NCBI GenBank assembly: GCA_963785255.1
Contig: CAWAUR010000002.1
Coordinates: 62,001-126,000, forward strand
Length of the DNA: 64,000 nucleotides
Source: Bog-159 sp963785255
GTDB lineage: Bacteria > Acidobacteriota > Terriglobia > Bryobacterales > Bryobacteraceae
Reading direction: 5' to 3'
Positions 1 to 9,233 of this stretch are shown piece by piece. The stretch's first letter is position 1. Each line of letters begins with the position of its first letter. The notes beneath the pieces are model-generated. The model was not told the origin of the DNA and ran no database searches. It saw only the letters and a program-made list of their open reading frames with translations. The translations under genes and the position numbers were made by a program.

Positions 1-672
1 GTGAGCGAAGCTGCGAAGGGCGAAATCGGCGTCCAGTTCGCGATTGATGCGCGCCAGCAGGTTGCGATTGAACGCCGCGGTGACGCCCGCTGGATCGTCA
101 TACGCGAGCAGCATGCGGGCCAGCGGTTTGATCAAATCGGCGCCCAGCAGCAGGGCGTCGCCGGGCATCAGGCAGGCGCGTACCTCGCGCAGGAAATCCT
201 CGGCGGCGGCGCGCGCGAAGTTGCCGATGGTGCTGCCGAGAAACAGGACCAGCAACGATTCGCCGTGGCGGCGGGCGCAAACGGCCTGGCGCAGGCCATC
301 CATATAGGTTGCAGCGAGCGGATGGACGCGGGCGAACGGAGCCAACTCACGCGCACAGTGGGCCAGCGCGGCCGTGGAAAGATCGATCGGATAGTAATTC
401 GGACCGCCCAGCGACTCGAGAATGAGCCTGGTCTTCGTCCCGCTGCCGCTTCCTAACTCGGCGACGGCCACGGGTGCGGGCATATAGGCGCTAAGTTGCG
501 GCGCCAGGCGGCAGATCAGGCGGTGATCGGCGCGCGTAAGGCCGTATTCCGGCAGCACCGTGATGGCTTCGAACAGCGCCGCGCCGGTGTCATCATAGAA
601 GTATTCGCAAGGTAGCTGTTTCTGGCCTTCGCGGCTAAGGCCGGCGCGCACGTCGTCCGAGAATTTGCCCAT
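1..672 (-). CDS. egtD: L-histidine N-alpha-methyltransferase EgtD (partial, C-terminus beyond window)
   Basis: EgtD trimethylates histidine to hercynine with three SAM molecules, the first step of ergothioneine synthesis in the cytoplasm. The 224 residues visible start at an ATG at 672 and run off the left edge. A typical EgtD N-terminus is seen, with CEYFYDDTGAALFEAI followed by LPEYGLTRAD, then the SAM-binding loop ELGSGSGTKTRLIL and further on LFLGSTIGNF. The family is about 320 residues long, so roughly 100 are missing. The start codon directly follows the stop of egtB (TAAATG), so the two are co-transcribed and probably translationally coupled. Family assignment is secure. Confidence 0.93.
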   Translation of the reverse strand, partial: MGKFSDDVRAGLSREGQKQLPCEYFYDDTGAALFEAITVLPEYGLTRADHRLICRLAPQLSAYMPAPVAVAELGSGSGTKTRLILESLGGPNYYPIDLSTAALAHCARELAPFARVHPLAATYMDGLRQAVCARRHGESLLVLFLGSTIGNFARAAAEDFLREVRACLMPGDALLLGADLIKPLARMLLAYDDPAGVTAAFNRNLLARINRELDADFALRSFAH

Positions 673-1839
673 TTATTTTTCAACCAGCCGGAAGGTGGCG
701 TAGATGTAAGGATACCCGTGGCGAAACCAGTTGCGGAAGCTGGGCCGTAGGAAGCATCGCGCGGTGCGCGGCGAGCCGCCTTTCAACACGTAGTGTTGAC
801 CATCGAAGAAATTGGCCGAATAGCCGGGATAAAACGGGAAAGGTTGGAAGCCTGCGAAGGGCGCGAACGGCGTGGCGGTCCATTCCCAACCGTTGCCGAC
901 CATCTGCGAAACGCCGTTTTGGTTGGGCGGCGAAGCGGTGACCGGCTCGGGATCCCAGGCTCGAAAGTCCACGTTCGCGCCGGGCGGATCGGCGGGACCG
1001 CCATCGTACGCGGCGCGATGGAATTGCGCTTCAGTCGGCAGCGCGGCGCCTTTCCATCGGGCGTACGCTTGCGCCTCGTCGTAGGAAACATAGACGGGCC
1101 AATCGAGCGGCAGCGGAATGTCTTCGAACATGCCGTGGTAACACCACCGGCCTTCACGGCAAGCCCAGAAATGGGGCGCCGCGTTACCAGCTTTGACGAA
1201 TTCCAGATAGTCGCCGTTGGTGACTTTGTGGGTGGCGATGGCGAAGGCGGGTACGTGCACTTCGTGCCGTTCGAATTCGTTATCCCAGCCGAAACGGTCG
1301 CCGCGCGCGAGGCCCAGCGCGGCCGGTCCGGCGGGTATTTGGATCATGCGGGTCTCGGGCGCAGGTCCGGAAGGTGCGGCGGAAATCGCGGGCCGCGTTT
1401 TTTGCTCGAACGGGAGATGATGCAGCATGTAGGCGAATGTTTCGGCGTGCATCAGGCGATGTTCGATGGCCACGTGCATCAGCTCTTCCGGCGCACGTGC
1501 CAGCGCGCTATCGAGCGAGGCGCGCACGCGCGCGTTGTAATCGCGAACTTCGGCGACGGCGGGCCAATCCGCGGGCCGGTCGGTAGGAAGATCGCCGGAT
1601 TCAGGATCGATGCCGAACGAGAACAGGCGGTCGAAGCTGGGATGAAACGCGGGCATCTCGAGCGGTCCGGCCAGCAGGTTCCAGTCGAACGCTTCCAGGT
1701 GGCCGAGATAGAAAATCATGCGATGGCGTTCCGGGATGGGACGCTCGTAGAGTGCGGCGGGATCGACCAGATCGAAGAGACTGTCGGTCTCTGCACGTGC
1801 CTTATTGAGTGAGTGACACAGTTCTGGCTGCGGTGCCAT
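673..1839 (-). CDS. egtB: Hercynine oxygenase / ergothioneine biosynthesis protein EgtB
   Basis: EgtB is a non-heme iron sulfoxide synthase that joins hercynine to cysteine or gamma-glutamylcysteine using O2. The 388 aa product has an N-terminal DinB-like four-helix domain carrying the iron-ligand pattern HX3HXE (HRLMHAE), and a C-terminal formylglycine-generating-enzyme-like domain with GGSPRTA and SFRNWFRHGYPYIYATFR near the end, typical of EgtB. Length fits the family. It precedes egtD with no gap; this egtB-egtD order is the minimal bacterial ergothioneine pair. The C-S lyase egtE is not in the window. Confidence 0.93.
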   Translation of the reverse strand: MAPQPELCHSLNKARAETDSLFDLVDPAALYERPIPERHRMIFYLGHLEAFDWNLLAGPLEMPAFHPSFDRLFSFGIDPESGDLPTDRPADWPAVAEVRDYNARVRASLDSALARAPEELMHVAIEHRLMHAETFAYMLHHLPFEQKTRPAISAAPSGPAPETRMIQIPAGPAALGLARGDRFGWDNEFERHEVHVPAFAIATHKVTNGDYLEFVKAGNAAPHFWACREGRWCYHGMFEDIPLPLDWPVYVSYDEAQAYARWKGAALPTEAQFHRAAYDGGPADPPGANVDFRAWDPEPVTASPPNQNGVSQMVGNGWEWTATPFAPFAGFQPFPFYPGYSANFFDGQHYVLKGGSPRTARCFLRPSFRNWFRHGYPYIYATFRLVEK

Positions 1840-1994
1840 ACAGGTGACTAGTTTAGCAGAAGAGGGAGGGGCGGTCTGTTAAGGATGACACAAGGCGCTT
1901 GTGACCGCCGGTTCCGAAATCACGCGGTCCAGTACCGCCCGCATAGGCTTTCTAACAATTACCATGATAAGATCTACGGAAAGGTCCGTCCAAA

Positions 1995-2606
1995 ATGCAC
2001 ACTCGACTGTTAATAATTGCCGCGCTCGCTGCTTGTACGGTTTGGGGCGCGGCGCCCACGCTGCATGTCAGCGCGCTCGGCCCCGTCCCGGGCGCGGTTC
2101 AGCCCGATGCCCAGCAGACCCTGCACACATTAGAGATCGGCGCGGGCACGCTGGCCCCGCTGGATGCCATGGGCAATCCCGAGTGGCCTTGCTTTACCGG
2201 CCACGCCGCCGATTATCCCGATTGCTCCAGCATTCCATCCGGCGGACTGGTAATCGGCGACCCGATGTACACCTTATCGCTCTCGGACTGCACCGAGAGT
2301 TCCTCGATTCCTTGCGTTTGGTTGTTCTACATCGTGGAGGACGACAACCCCAGCACAACCGGAGAGATGAAATACTTCGTGAAGGTCACGCAGCAGGGCT
2401 CCGTCCTGTTCGATACCGGCACGGTGCTGGTGGGACCCAACGTGGAGGGCGTGTATGTCGTCGCCGGCAATGCCGCCTTCGGCCCCGGAAACTGTCCCAG
2501 CACCGAAACCTGTGTGGCTCCCGTGAAGGGCGCCGCGAAGATCTCCGTGACATTCAAAGTAGGCACGGCCAGCGTCACGAGTGACGCCACGGTCGTCTTC
2601 AATTAG
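1995..2606 (+). CDS. Small secreted protein of unknown function (paralogue of 7143-7787)
   Basis: A 203 aa protein with an N-terminal signal peptide (hydrophobic stretch LLIIAALAACTVWGAA). I do not recognise a named domain. It contains several cysteines, a WPCFTG motif followed by PDCSSIP, and a C-terminal beta-rich part with CVAPVKGAAKISVTFKVG. The same blocks in the same order occur in the 214 aa protein at 7143 (WPCFTG, PDCSSIPEGAL, GGTCVAPVAGAAVISTTFTIG), so the two are paralogues. They bracket two paralogous phospholipase-C-like genes, suggesting a duplicated gene pair. The conserved cysteines suggest disulfides in an exported fold. Function unknown. Confidence 0.8.
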   Translation: MHTRLLIIAALAACTVWGAAPTLHVSALGPVPGAVQPDAQQTLHTLEIGAGTLAPLDAMGNPEWPCFTGHAADYPDCSSIPSGGLVIGDPMYTLSLSDCTESSSIPCVWLFYIVEDDNPSTTGEMKYFVKVTQQGSVLFDTGTVLVGPNVEGVYVVAGNAAFGPGNCPSTETCVAPVKGAAKISVTFKVGTASVTSDATVVFN

Positions 2607-2634
2607 TTTGCCATGTTATTGTGACCGGATATTC

Positions 2635-4707
2635 ATGCGGCGTAGACTCGCGGCGAACATTCTGGCCTATGGCATCGTTCTGCAATCGGGCTTTGCCGCG
2701 GAATACACCTTGACCACCAGTGTCCAGCCGGCGGACGCGGGCCAGGTAAGCGGCGCCGGGACGTACGCGCAGGGTGCCCGCGCGCACGTGAAGGCGACGG
2801 CCAAAGACGGCTATTATTTCGTCAATTTCACGGGTGGCTTGGCGGGCGCGATCAATCCGCAAATCCTGTTCGTGAACGCCGATACCGCGGTGACTGCCAA
2901 TTTTGCGCCGGTGGCCGCGGAGCCATCGCTGCTGGCCTCCACCGGATCGCGTACGCCGGGCCCCCGGCCGCACCAGCTTACCTTGAATCTCCGGCTGACC
3001 GATGCGGTTGGTTCCGGCACGGCGAGACATGCGCGGATTACCTCGATCACCTCGATTGCAACCGTCGCCGGCAGCGGGACTGTCACCGTGGCGAGCGGCC
3101 TTCCCATGCCCGCAGGCGACATCAAAGGCGGCGAAACCGGTTCGGGTTCGGTGGTGTTCAACTGGCCCTCCAAGGTGCTGGAAGCGCAGCTTACAGTCGA
3201 CTTTTCAGCGAACGGCGGTAAGTACTCGGGATGGACCACGCTGGACGTGCTCTATACGAACCAGATTCAACATATCGTCTTTTTCGTGAAAGAGAACCGG
3301 TCGTTTGACAATTACTTCGGCAAGTTTCCCGGCGCAGATGGAGCTACCACGGGTGTCACTTCCACCGGGCAGGTGGCGCCGCTGCTGCCCGATCCCGACG
3401 TCGAGCCGAGCGACCTTTGCCACGACGAACCTTGCTCGCTGACCGCCATCAATAACGGGCTGATGAATCAGTTCGACGTCATGGTGGCCCCAGCCAACCA
3501 GGTAGCTCCGATCACTCCTAACTTGCGCAGTTACGTGCAATTCGATCAGAATACGATTCCCAATTACTGGGCGTATGCCAGCACTTATACTCTGGCGGAC
3601 CATATGTTCTCCTCCATGTGGGGACCCAGTTACCCAAACCATTTATTTACCATTGCCGCGCAAAACGGCGGGGTAAGCGGCGATCCGCAGGCGGGGCTGG
3701 GCCTCTCCGCGCAATGGAACTGGGGATGCGATTCTTCTCCGCAGACCACAGTCACAGTGCAATCCGCCAATCTGCAAACCACCACGGCGGCATTTCCCTG
3801 TTTCGAGTTTCCCACGCTGGGCGACCGCATCGACCAAGCTCAGGCTTCCAACGCGGCGATTACTTGGAAGTATTACTCGCCTCCCGAGAGCCAGCCCGGT
3901 TATGAGTGGAACGCTTACGACTCCATCAACCACATCCGCTATGGCCCGGATTGGAGCATGAACATCGTGCCGGAAACGCAGTTCACCACCGACGCGCTGA
4001 ACGGCAATCTGGCGTCGGTAAACTGGGTGGTGACACCCGATGAGACCAGCGATCATCCCCCGGCCAGCGTGTGCGCGGGTGAAAACGATACGGTGTCGAA
4101 GATCAACGCCGTCATGCAGGGGCCGCAGTGGGGATCGACGGCGATGTTTGTGTTCTGGGACGATTTCGGCGGATACTACGATCATGTTCCGCCGCCGCAG
4201 ATTTATACTTACGGCCTGGGGGCGCGGGTGCCGTTGTTGATTATCTCGCCCTATGCCAGGCCGGCGCATATCTCGTCGACGGTCTACAGTGCGGTGTCGC
4301 TCTTGAGTTTCGCGGAAAACGTTTTCGGACTTCCGCCGCTGCTGGATAGCGACACGCTGGCCAACAACGCGGCGGATAGCTTCGATTTCACCCAGAGCCC
4401 GGTGCCGCCGCTGATCTTACAGCCGCGCACGTGCCCCACCATGCCGGTAACGTGCGCGGCTTATAGCGCGCAGGTAGGCGTGCCGTACTCATCGGCGGTC
4501 ACGGTCGAGGGCGGAGTGGCGCCTTACACGTTTTACTGGTTTCCATTTACGGCCGGAACTCCTCCGGCGGGGCTGACGCTCAACAGTTCCACTGGCGCGA
4601 TCACGGGGACGCCTACCACCAGCGGCAATGTCACTTATACCGTGGAAGCGGTAGACTCCACCGGCTTTCCCAGCGCCGCCAGTTGCTATCTCAGTATGGG
4701 GCAGTAA
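2635..4707 (+). CDS. Secreted phospholipase C / acid phosphatase family phosphoesterase with Ig-like domains
   Basis: A 690 aa exported hydrolase. Domain order: signal peptide (LAANILAYGIVLQSGFA); an InlB-like 'divergent B-repeat' around residues 25-90 (YYFVNFTGG, TAVTANF); a linker beta domain; the phosphoesterase domain from about residue 210, starting with the family motif HIVFFVKENRSFDNYFG and continuing with YWAYASTYTLADHMFSS, DETSDHPP and FVFWDDFGGYYDHV, which supply metal and substrate ligands in this family; and a C-terminal putative Ig domain (LTLNSSTGAITGTPTTSG). The ATG at 2635 was chosen because it begins the signal peptide and avoids overlap with the upstream gene. Substrate (phospholipid or phosphomonoester) is not deducible. 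It is a close paralogue of the gene at 4841. Confidence 0.9.
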   Translation: MRRRLAANILAYGIVLQSGFAAEYTLTTSVQPADAGQVSGAGTYAQGARAHVKATAKDGYYFVNFTGGLAGAINPQILFVNADTAVTANFAPVAAEPSLLASTGSRTPGPRPHQLTLNLRLTDAVGSGTARHARITSITSIATVAGSGTVTVASGLPMPAGDIKGGETGSGSVVFNWPSKVLEAQLTVDFSANGGKYSGWTTLDVLYTNQIQHIVFFVKENRSFDNYFGKFPGADGATTGVTSTGQVAPLLPDPDVEPSDLCHDEPCSLTAINNGLMNQFDVMVAPANQVAPITPNLRSYVQFDQNTIPNYWAYASTYTLADHMFSSMWGPSYPNHLFTIAAQNGGVSGDPQAGLGLSAQWNWGCDSSPQTTVTVQSANLQTTTAAFPCFEFPTLGDRIDQAQASNAAITWKYYSPPESQPGYEWNAYDSINHIRYGPDWSMNIVPETQFTTDALNGNLASVNWVVTPDETSDHPPASVCAGENDTVSKINAVMQGPQWGSTAMFVFWDDFGGYYDHVPPPQIYTYGLGARVPLLIISPYARPAHISSTVYSAVSLLSFAENVFGLPPLLDSDTLANNAADSFDFTQSPVPPLILQPRTCPTMPVTCAAYSAQVGVPYSSAVTVEGGVAPYTFYWFPFTAGTPPAGLTLNSSTGAITGTPTTSGNVTYTVEAVDSTGFPSAASCYLSMGQ

Positions 4708-4815
4708 GTGGGGCAGGCTCGTAGCCTGCGGCGGCCTCGTAGGCCGCCTCTGACGCTGTGCGCCATCGCTACGGGCGGGCCTACGAGGCCCGCGCAGGCT
4801 ACGAGCCTGCCCCAC
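4708..4815. repeat. Dispersed palindromic repeat, family A
   Basis: An inverted repeat filling the gap between the two phospholipase genes. The outer arms are GTGGGGCAGGCTCGTAGCCT at the left end and its complement at 4796-4815; an inner palindrome reads GCGGGCCTACGAGGCCCGC. Related copies lie at 14386-14407 plus 16343-16363, 19443-19553, 28681-28900 and, as a variant, 38266-38321. It looks like a small non-coding palindromic element or folded-mRNA terminator rather than a gene. Confidence 0.85.
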
Positions 4816-4840
4816 AAGATGGTATTCTGGCAAGACATTT

Positions 4841-6892
4841 ATGCGAGCGCATATCCTGGTGTGCGGCTTTATTCTGCAGGCCGCTTTCGCCGCCCCGTAC
4901 ACCTTGACGACGAACGCCCAGCCCGCCGCCGGGGGAACGGTAAGCGGAGGCGGTAAGCACGCCAACGGCGCACGCGTGGAAGTGAACGCTACCCCGGCCA
5001 TCGGGTATTACTTTGTCAATTTCAGCGGCGGACTGGCCGGCGGAATCAACCCCCAATTCCTGTTCATGAGCGCCGATACCACGGTCACTGCCCACTTCGC
5101 GCGAGTGGCCGCGACGCCATTGCTGCTCGCCTCCACGGGATCGCGCACGCCGGGACCTGGCTCGTCCCAACTCACACTGAATTTCCGCCTGACCAACACC
5201 ATCGGCTACGGCGTGGCAAAGCAGGCGCGGATCGCATCGATTACTTCGATCGCAACCGTCGCGGGAAGCGGCACGGCTTCCGTGGCCAGCGGCCTTCCCA
5301 TGCCGGCTGGCAACCTGACCAGCGGCGAGACCGGCTCCGGTTCCGTGATATTCAACTGGCCTGCGACCGTCCTGGAAGTGCAACTCACCGTGAACTTCTC
5401 CGCCAATTCGGGCGGCTACCAGGGATCTACCACGCTCGACGTGTTGTACACCAACCGGATCCAGCATATCGTCTTTTTCGTAAAAGAAAACCGGTCCTTC
5501 GACAATTACTTTGGCAAGTTTCCCGGCGCGGCGGGAGCCACCACCGGTGTCACTTCCACCGGACAGGTTGTGCCTGTGCTGCCCGATCCGGATATCGAGC
5601 CGAGCGATCTATGCCATGAAGAATCGTGCGCACTTACGGCCATCCATAACGGACTCATGAATCAGTTCGATATCATGGCTGGCCCGGTGGCCGATCCTGT
5701 AACTCCGAACCTGCGCAGCTTTGTGCAGTTCGATCAAAACACCATCCCCAATTACTGGGCTTATGCCAGCACTTATACTCTGGCGGACCATATGTTCTCG
5801 TCCATGTGGGGGCCCAGCTTTCCGAACCATCTGTTCAGCATCGCGGCGCAGAATGGCGGCGTGATCGGCGACGTGATCGGGTCCTTGGACGGCTTAGCCT
5901 GGGGCTGCGATTCGACGGCGGGCAGTACGGTCCAGGTGCTGTCGCCCAATTTGCGGACCATGACGAGCGCCTTCCCCTGCTTCGAGTTCACCACGCTCGG
6001 AGACCGCGTAGACGAAGCGCATGCTTCTAATCCATCTATTACTTGGAAGTATTACTCGCCCTCTGGCGGGCAGGCAGGTTACGAATGGAATGCTTATGAC
6101 GCGATCTATCATATCCGCTACGGTCCGGACTGGAAAGTAAATGTCGTGCCCGAAACTCAGTTTGTTACCGACGCGTTGAACGGCAATCTTGCGTCGGTCA
6201 ATTGGGTAGTAACTCCCGATGAAACCAGCGACCATCCTCCCAACAGTGTGTGCGCAGGCGAAAACGACTCAGTCACCAAGATAAACGCGGTGATGCAGGG
6301 GCCGCAATGGGGCTCGACCGCGATGTTTGTATTCTGGGACGATTTCGGCGGATATTACGATCACGTGCCGCCGCCGCAAATCTATACATACGGCTTGGGT
6401 CCGCGGGTACCCTTGCTGATCATTTCGCCGTATGCCAAACCGGCGCACATCTCATCGACGGTGTACAGCGCGGCGTCTCTATTGAGTTTCGCCGAGAACA
6501 TCTTCGGGCTTCCGCCGCTGGTGGAGGCCGACACGATGGCCAACAACGTAGCGGATAGCTTCGATTTCACTCAGAATCCGGTGCCGCCGCTGATCCTGCA
6601 GCAACGTACTTGTTCGTTCACACCTGTTACATGCCCTGCGAATAGCGCGCAGGTGGGTGTGTCATACTCTTCATCGGTCACGGCAAGAGGTGGTGTGCCC
6701 CCGTACACGTTTTACTGGTTCCCGTTTACCGCTGGATCCCCGCCGGAAGGACTGACTCTCAATAGTTCCACTGGTACGGTTACCGGTACGCCTATGACCA
6801 GCGGGGATTTCACGTTCACGGCCGAGGCGGTGGATGCTACGAATTATCCGGGGGCGGTAAATTGCGTGATCAGTGTCTCCCCAGCACCATAA
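4841..6892 (+). CDS. Secreted phospholipase C / acid phosphatase family phosphoesterase, second copy
   Basis: A 683 aa paralogue of the protein at 2635 with the same architecture throughout: signal peptide (ILVCGFILQAAFAAPY), InlB-like repeat (YYFVNFSGGLAGG), linker beta domain, phosphoesterase domain (HIVFFVKENRSFDNYFG, DETSDHPP, FVFWDDFGGYYDHVPPP, RVPLLIISPYAKPAHISS) and a C-terminal putative Ig domain (LTLNSSTGTVTGTPMTSG). Long blocks are identical or nearly so; differences cluster in the linker and around the active-site periphery (a short deletion near 5690, a changed loop near 5860-5940). A tandem duplication is the simplest reading. Both copies keep the family motifs, so both are probably active. 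Confidence 0.9.
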   Translation: MRAHILVCGFILQAAFAAPYTLTTNAQPAAGGTVSGGGKHANGARVEVNATPAIGYYFVNFSGGLAGGINPQFLFMSADTTVTAHFARVAATPLLLASTGSRTPGPGSSQLTLNFRLTNTIGYGVAKQARIASITSIATVAGSGTASVASGLPMPAGNLTSGETGSGSVIFNWPATVLEVQLTVNFSANSGGYQGSTTLDVLYTNRIQHIVFFVKENRSFDNYFGKFPGAAGATTGVTSTGQVVPVLPDPDIEPSDLCHEESCALTAIHNGLMNQFDIMAGPVADPVTPNLRSFVQFDQNTIPNYWAYASTYTLADHMFSSMWGPSFPNHLFSIAAQNGGVIGDVIGSLDGLAWGCDSTAGSTVQVLSPNLRTMTSAFPCFEFTTLGDRVDEAHASNPSITWKYYSPSGGQAGYEWNAYDAIYHIRYGPDWKVNVVPETQFVTDALNGNLASVNWVVTPDETSDHPPNSVCAGENDSVTKINAVMQGPQWGSTAMFVFWDDFGGYYDHVPPPQIYTYGLGPRVPLLIISPYAKPAHISSTVYSAASLLSFAENIFGLPPLVEADTMANNVADSFDFTQNPVPPLILQQRTCSFTPVTCPANSAQVGVSYSSSVTARGGVPPYTFYWFPFTAGSPPEGLTLNSSTGTVTGTPMTSGDFTFTAEAVDATNYPGAVNCVISVSPAP

Positions 6893-7142
6893 GCGATTTA
6901 GAGCCGGCGCCGCCGTCTACAGCCCTACCATGCCACGTGTGAGTGGCAGTGTGCGGCTGAGTACGCTCTGTCACAGTCTAGGCAATCCCCCAACCTGACT
7001 CACGAAAAGTCCGAGGTAACACCCCATTGACACTGAGGGTGAATGCGGAGATACTAGCAGACGCCGGAAGATTCAAGGGGAAGCAGATCCGAGGGTTCTG
7101 CGCCGGCGATTTGCAATTCCACATGGAGGAATCAGCATTACA

Positions 7143-7787
7143 ATGACGAAAATTCGCATGTTTATGTTTGCCGCTCTCGCGGCATTCTTGGTTTTCGGCG
7201 TCTCAGGGCAGGCGCAGACGGCGTGGGAGCCGCACGTGAAGATGATGGCCGTTCCGATGTCGCATCCAGTCGATCCGGATGCCGCTTCGAAACTGCACAC
7301 GACCCAGACCGGCATGGCCGTTGGGGCCCCGGCCGATTCCAGCGGCAACGCTTACTGGCCCTGCTTCACGGGTACCAGCGATCCCGATTGCTCGAGTATC
7401 CCAGAAGGCGCACTCGTGAATGGGTGGTCACTTTATACCTGGAACCTACCCGCTTGCACCAGCAGCAGCGCGGCGTGCGGCGAGATCTACTGGTTTGTCG
7501 AGGACGACTTCGCGAGCACGAAGTACAACGTGGTGGCCACGGTTACGGTGACGCAAGGCACCTCCACGATCTATACCAATAAATATAACTACGGCAAGAA
7601 TCCAGGTTCGGGCTATATCTTTATCGTGGCTTTCGACGCGGCATTCGGCGTCGGCGATTGCTTCAACGGCGGCACGTGCGTCGCGCCCGTTGCGGGAGCG
7701 GCGGTAATCTCGACAACCTTCACCATCGGCTCCCAGCAGGCCACCAGCAAGGCGACCATCTTGCTCAGCGCCAGCGGTGGCGCCTAG
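7143..7787 (+). CDS. Small secreted protein of unknown function (paralogue of 1995-2606)
   Basis: A 214 aa protein with a clear signal peptide (MFAALAAFLVFGVSGQAQ, cleavage expected after AQA). The ATG at 7143 lies 11 bases after ATGGAGGAAT, a good ribosome-binding site. The mature part carries the WPCFTG / DCSSIPEGAL / GGTCVAPVAGAAVISTTF blocks shared with the protein at 1995, plus IYWFVEDDFASTKYN, which matches FYIVEDDNPSTTGEM there. No domain name can be assigned. It is followed by a strong terminator at 7830-7872, so it ends the phospholipase cluster. Confidence 0.82.
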   Translation: MTKIRMFMFAALAAFLVFGVSGQAQTAWEPHVKMMAVPMSHPVDPDAASKLHTTQTGMAVGAPADSSGNAYWPCFTGTSDPDCSSIPEGALVNGWSLYTWNLPACTSSSAACGEIYWFVEDDFASTKYNVVATVTVTQGTSTIYTNKYNYGKNPGSGYIFIVAFDAAFGVGDCFNGGTCVAPVAGAAVISTTFTIGSQQATSKATILLSASGGA

Positions 7788-7829
7788 GAAATAGCAAAGG
7801 CGAAGGCCCTGTTGGACAGGCTTTCGTGG

Positions 7830-7872
7830 GCCCCGTTGCGCTCCGAAATTATCGAGCGCGGCGGGGCTTTTT
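7830..7872 (+). terminator. Rho-independent terminator
   Basis: A GC-rich hairpin with arms GCCCCG...CGCTC and GAGCG...CGGGGC around an AT-rich loop, followed directly by TTTTT. It starts 43 bases past the stop codon of the small secreted protein and is the clearest intrinsic terminator in the window. Confidence 0.85.
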
Positions 7873-8011
7873 CGTCTCACTAAGGGCACGGTCATACTGT
7901 TATCGGGAACCGTGGCCTTGCTTTAGCGGTGGCCTCCAGCGGGCTCCTCGCCAGTCCGACCGGCACCATGGCCGGCTTACGGCACTATTTTGTCCACAGT
8001 GTCCGCGGGCT

Positions 8012-8241
8012 GGGACTGGACATAGTCGACGGTAACCCCCGCAGATGGCGCCGCAATACACCTATAGTCAGATTGCCGATGGGCGTGCTCCCCGCCGGAA
8101 AGTTATGCCGAGTGACCTTCTTCCAGCCGTCGCCCTGCGTTGACGGCGGAAGAAGTTCAAAGACCTCGCCCGCTCCTGCCTGCCTGCCGCTTGCGCCGTA
8201 GATTTTCCCGCCGCTGTAAATCAGCGTTGCGCACAGGCCCT
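8012..8241 (-). pseudogene. Relic of a TIGR03803-type (Gloeo_Verruco) repeat protein
   Basis: Read on the minus strand this stretch gives GEVFELLPPS followed about 30 residues later by AGSTPIGNLTIG, the rhythm of the extracellular repeat family in which 'G-VFEL-PP' and 'YG-T' motifs alternate. No start codon is present and the frame is open for only about 75 codons, ending in a stop near 7991. A living member of this family appears at the right end of the window (63228). Called a relic because only one to two repeats survive. Confidence 0.5.
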
Positions 8242-8242
8242 C

Positions 8243-8712
8243 GTTCTCCGCTCCGGGCGCCGGGCACGGGGCATATCCTTACCACCAGGGGACCTTCCCA
8301 ACGGGCATCGATGAATCCGGTAGAATCGCCGGATACTACACCGATGCGAACTGGAGCATCAATGATAACGGCGCCATCACGGGGTATTACTCTAATTCGA
8401 CCGGTCCGGCATACGGCTTTGTGCGCGATGCCAGCGGAGGTATCGCCACGTTCTCCCCGCCTGGCGCCGCGGGCCAGGGCACCTTTGCCGTGAGCATCGA
8501 CGGTATGGGCGTGGTCGCGGGATATTACAACAACGCGAAAAATGACACGCGTGGGTTCATACGGACGGCCGGGCGGCGCCATGCGCACCTTTGCAGTTTC
8601 GGGTGCGGGTACAGGTGCCGGCTACGCGACCTATGCTTCAATCGTCAGCAACGCCGGGCTGTTGCCGGATATTACTACGGCACCAACTCTGCATTGCACG
8701 GGCAGCGCGGCG
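8243..8712 (+). pseudogene. Relic of an HAF-like 'AGYY' repeat secreted protein with frameshifts
   Basis: The plus strand encodes repeated units of the type GIDESGRIAGYYTD, ITGYYSN, GFVRDASGGIATFSPPGA and VVAGYYNNAKNDTRGFIR, a repeat common in Acidobacteriota exported proteins. Near 8575 the reading continues in another frame (GGAMRTFAVSG, YATYASIVSNAG) and near 8655 in a third (AVAGYYYGTNSALHG). No start codon or signal peptide is present. The three-frame continuity with intact repeat wording shows a decayed gene rather than chance. It ends just before the convergent gene at 8715. Confidence 0.65.
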
Positions 8713-8714
8713 GC

Positions 8715-9233
8715 TTACTTCGCTTCTTCGCCCACGAACTCCTGCAACATCACATTGCCCTTGTATTCCATCTCCCGATGGATGCCGATCTTGGACGTGT
8801 AATACGCATGCGCGGTAGCATGCTTCAACTCGCGGAAGAAGGTCTCTTCGGGCGTCTTAGGATGCATCTCATTGCGCGATACGCGTGTGAGCAGCGCGAC
8901 GCGTTGCTCGGGACTGGCCTCCATGAAAATGTGACCGTTCATCTCCTTGGATAGCGCATCCACCTGTTTCAGGCCTTTGCGCCAATCGTCGCGGTCCTGC
9001 TGCTCGAAGGCTTCGGCGAGGCGCACATCGATGTAAGCGGCCACCTGCGCGGCGCGCGCGCCTGGCGAGTGACTGTCGGCGGGGATGATGATCTCGGTCA
9101 ATTCGTCGAGCATGGCGAATTCCGCGGGCGTGAAGAATTTTGGCGCACCGCCGTCGGCCAGCGCCACGGGAACGGCCAGCGCGGCGCCCGCGCCAATGCG
9201 GATCAGATCGCGGCGATTGATTTGGTAGCTCAT
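8715..9233 (-). CDS. Gluconate 2-dehydrogenase subunit 3 family protein (small subunit of GMC dehydrogenase)
   Basis: A 172 aa protein with a Tat-type signal (NRRDLIRIGAGAALAVPVAL) followed by the family's FTPAEFAMLDELTEIIIPADS block and LAEAFEQQDRDDWRKGL. In this family the small subunit escorts the FAD-containing catalytic subunit through the Tat system and is needed for the membrane-bound dehydrogenase. The ATG at 9233 overlaps the stop of the catalytic-subunit gene by one base, indicating translational coupling. The usual third partner, a cytochrome c, is not adjacent. Confidence 0.85.
   Translation of the reverse strand: MSYQINRRDLIRIGAGAALAVPVALADGGAPKFFTPAEFAMLDELTEIIIPADSHSPGARAAQVAAYIDVRLAEAFEQQDRDDWRKGLKQVDALSKEMNGHIFMEASPEQRVALLTRVSRNEMHPKTPEETFFRELKHATAHAYYTSKIGIHREMEYKGNVMLQEFVGEEAK

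Noticed and set aside
793..1812. Long open frame on the plus strand opposite egtB (339 codons)
   Set aside because: It mirrors egtB, has no recognisable motifs and is rich in the residues expected from antisense of GC-rich code.
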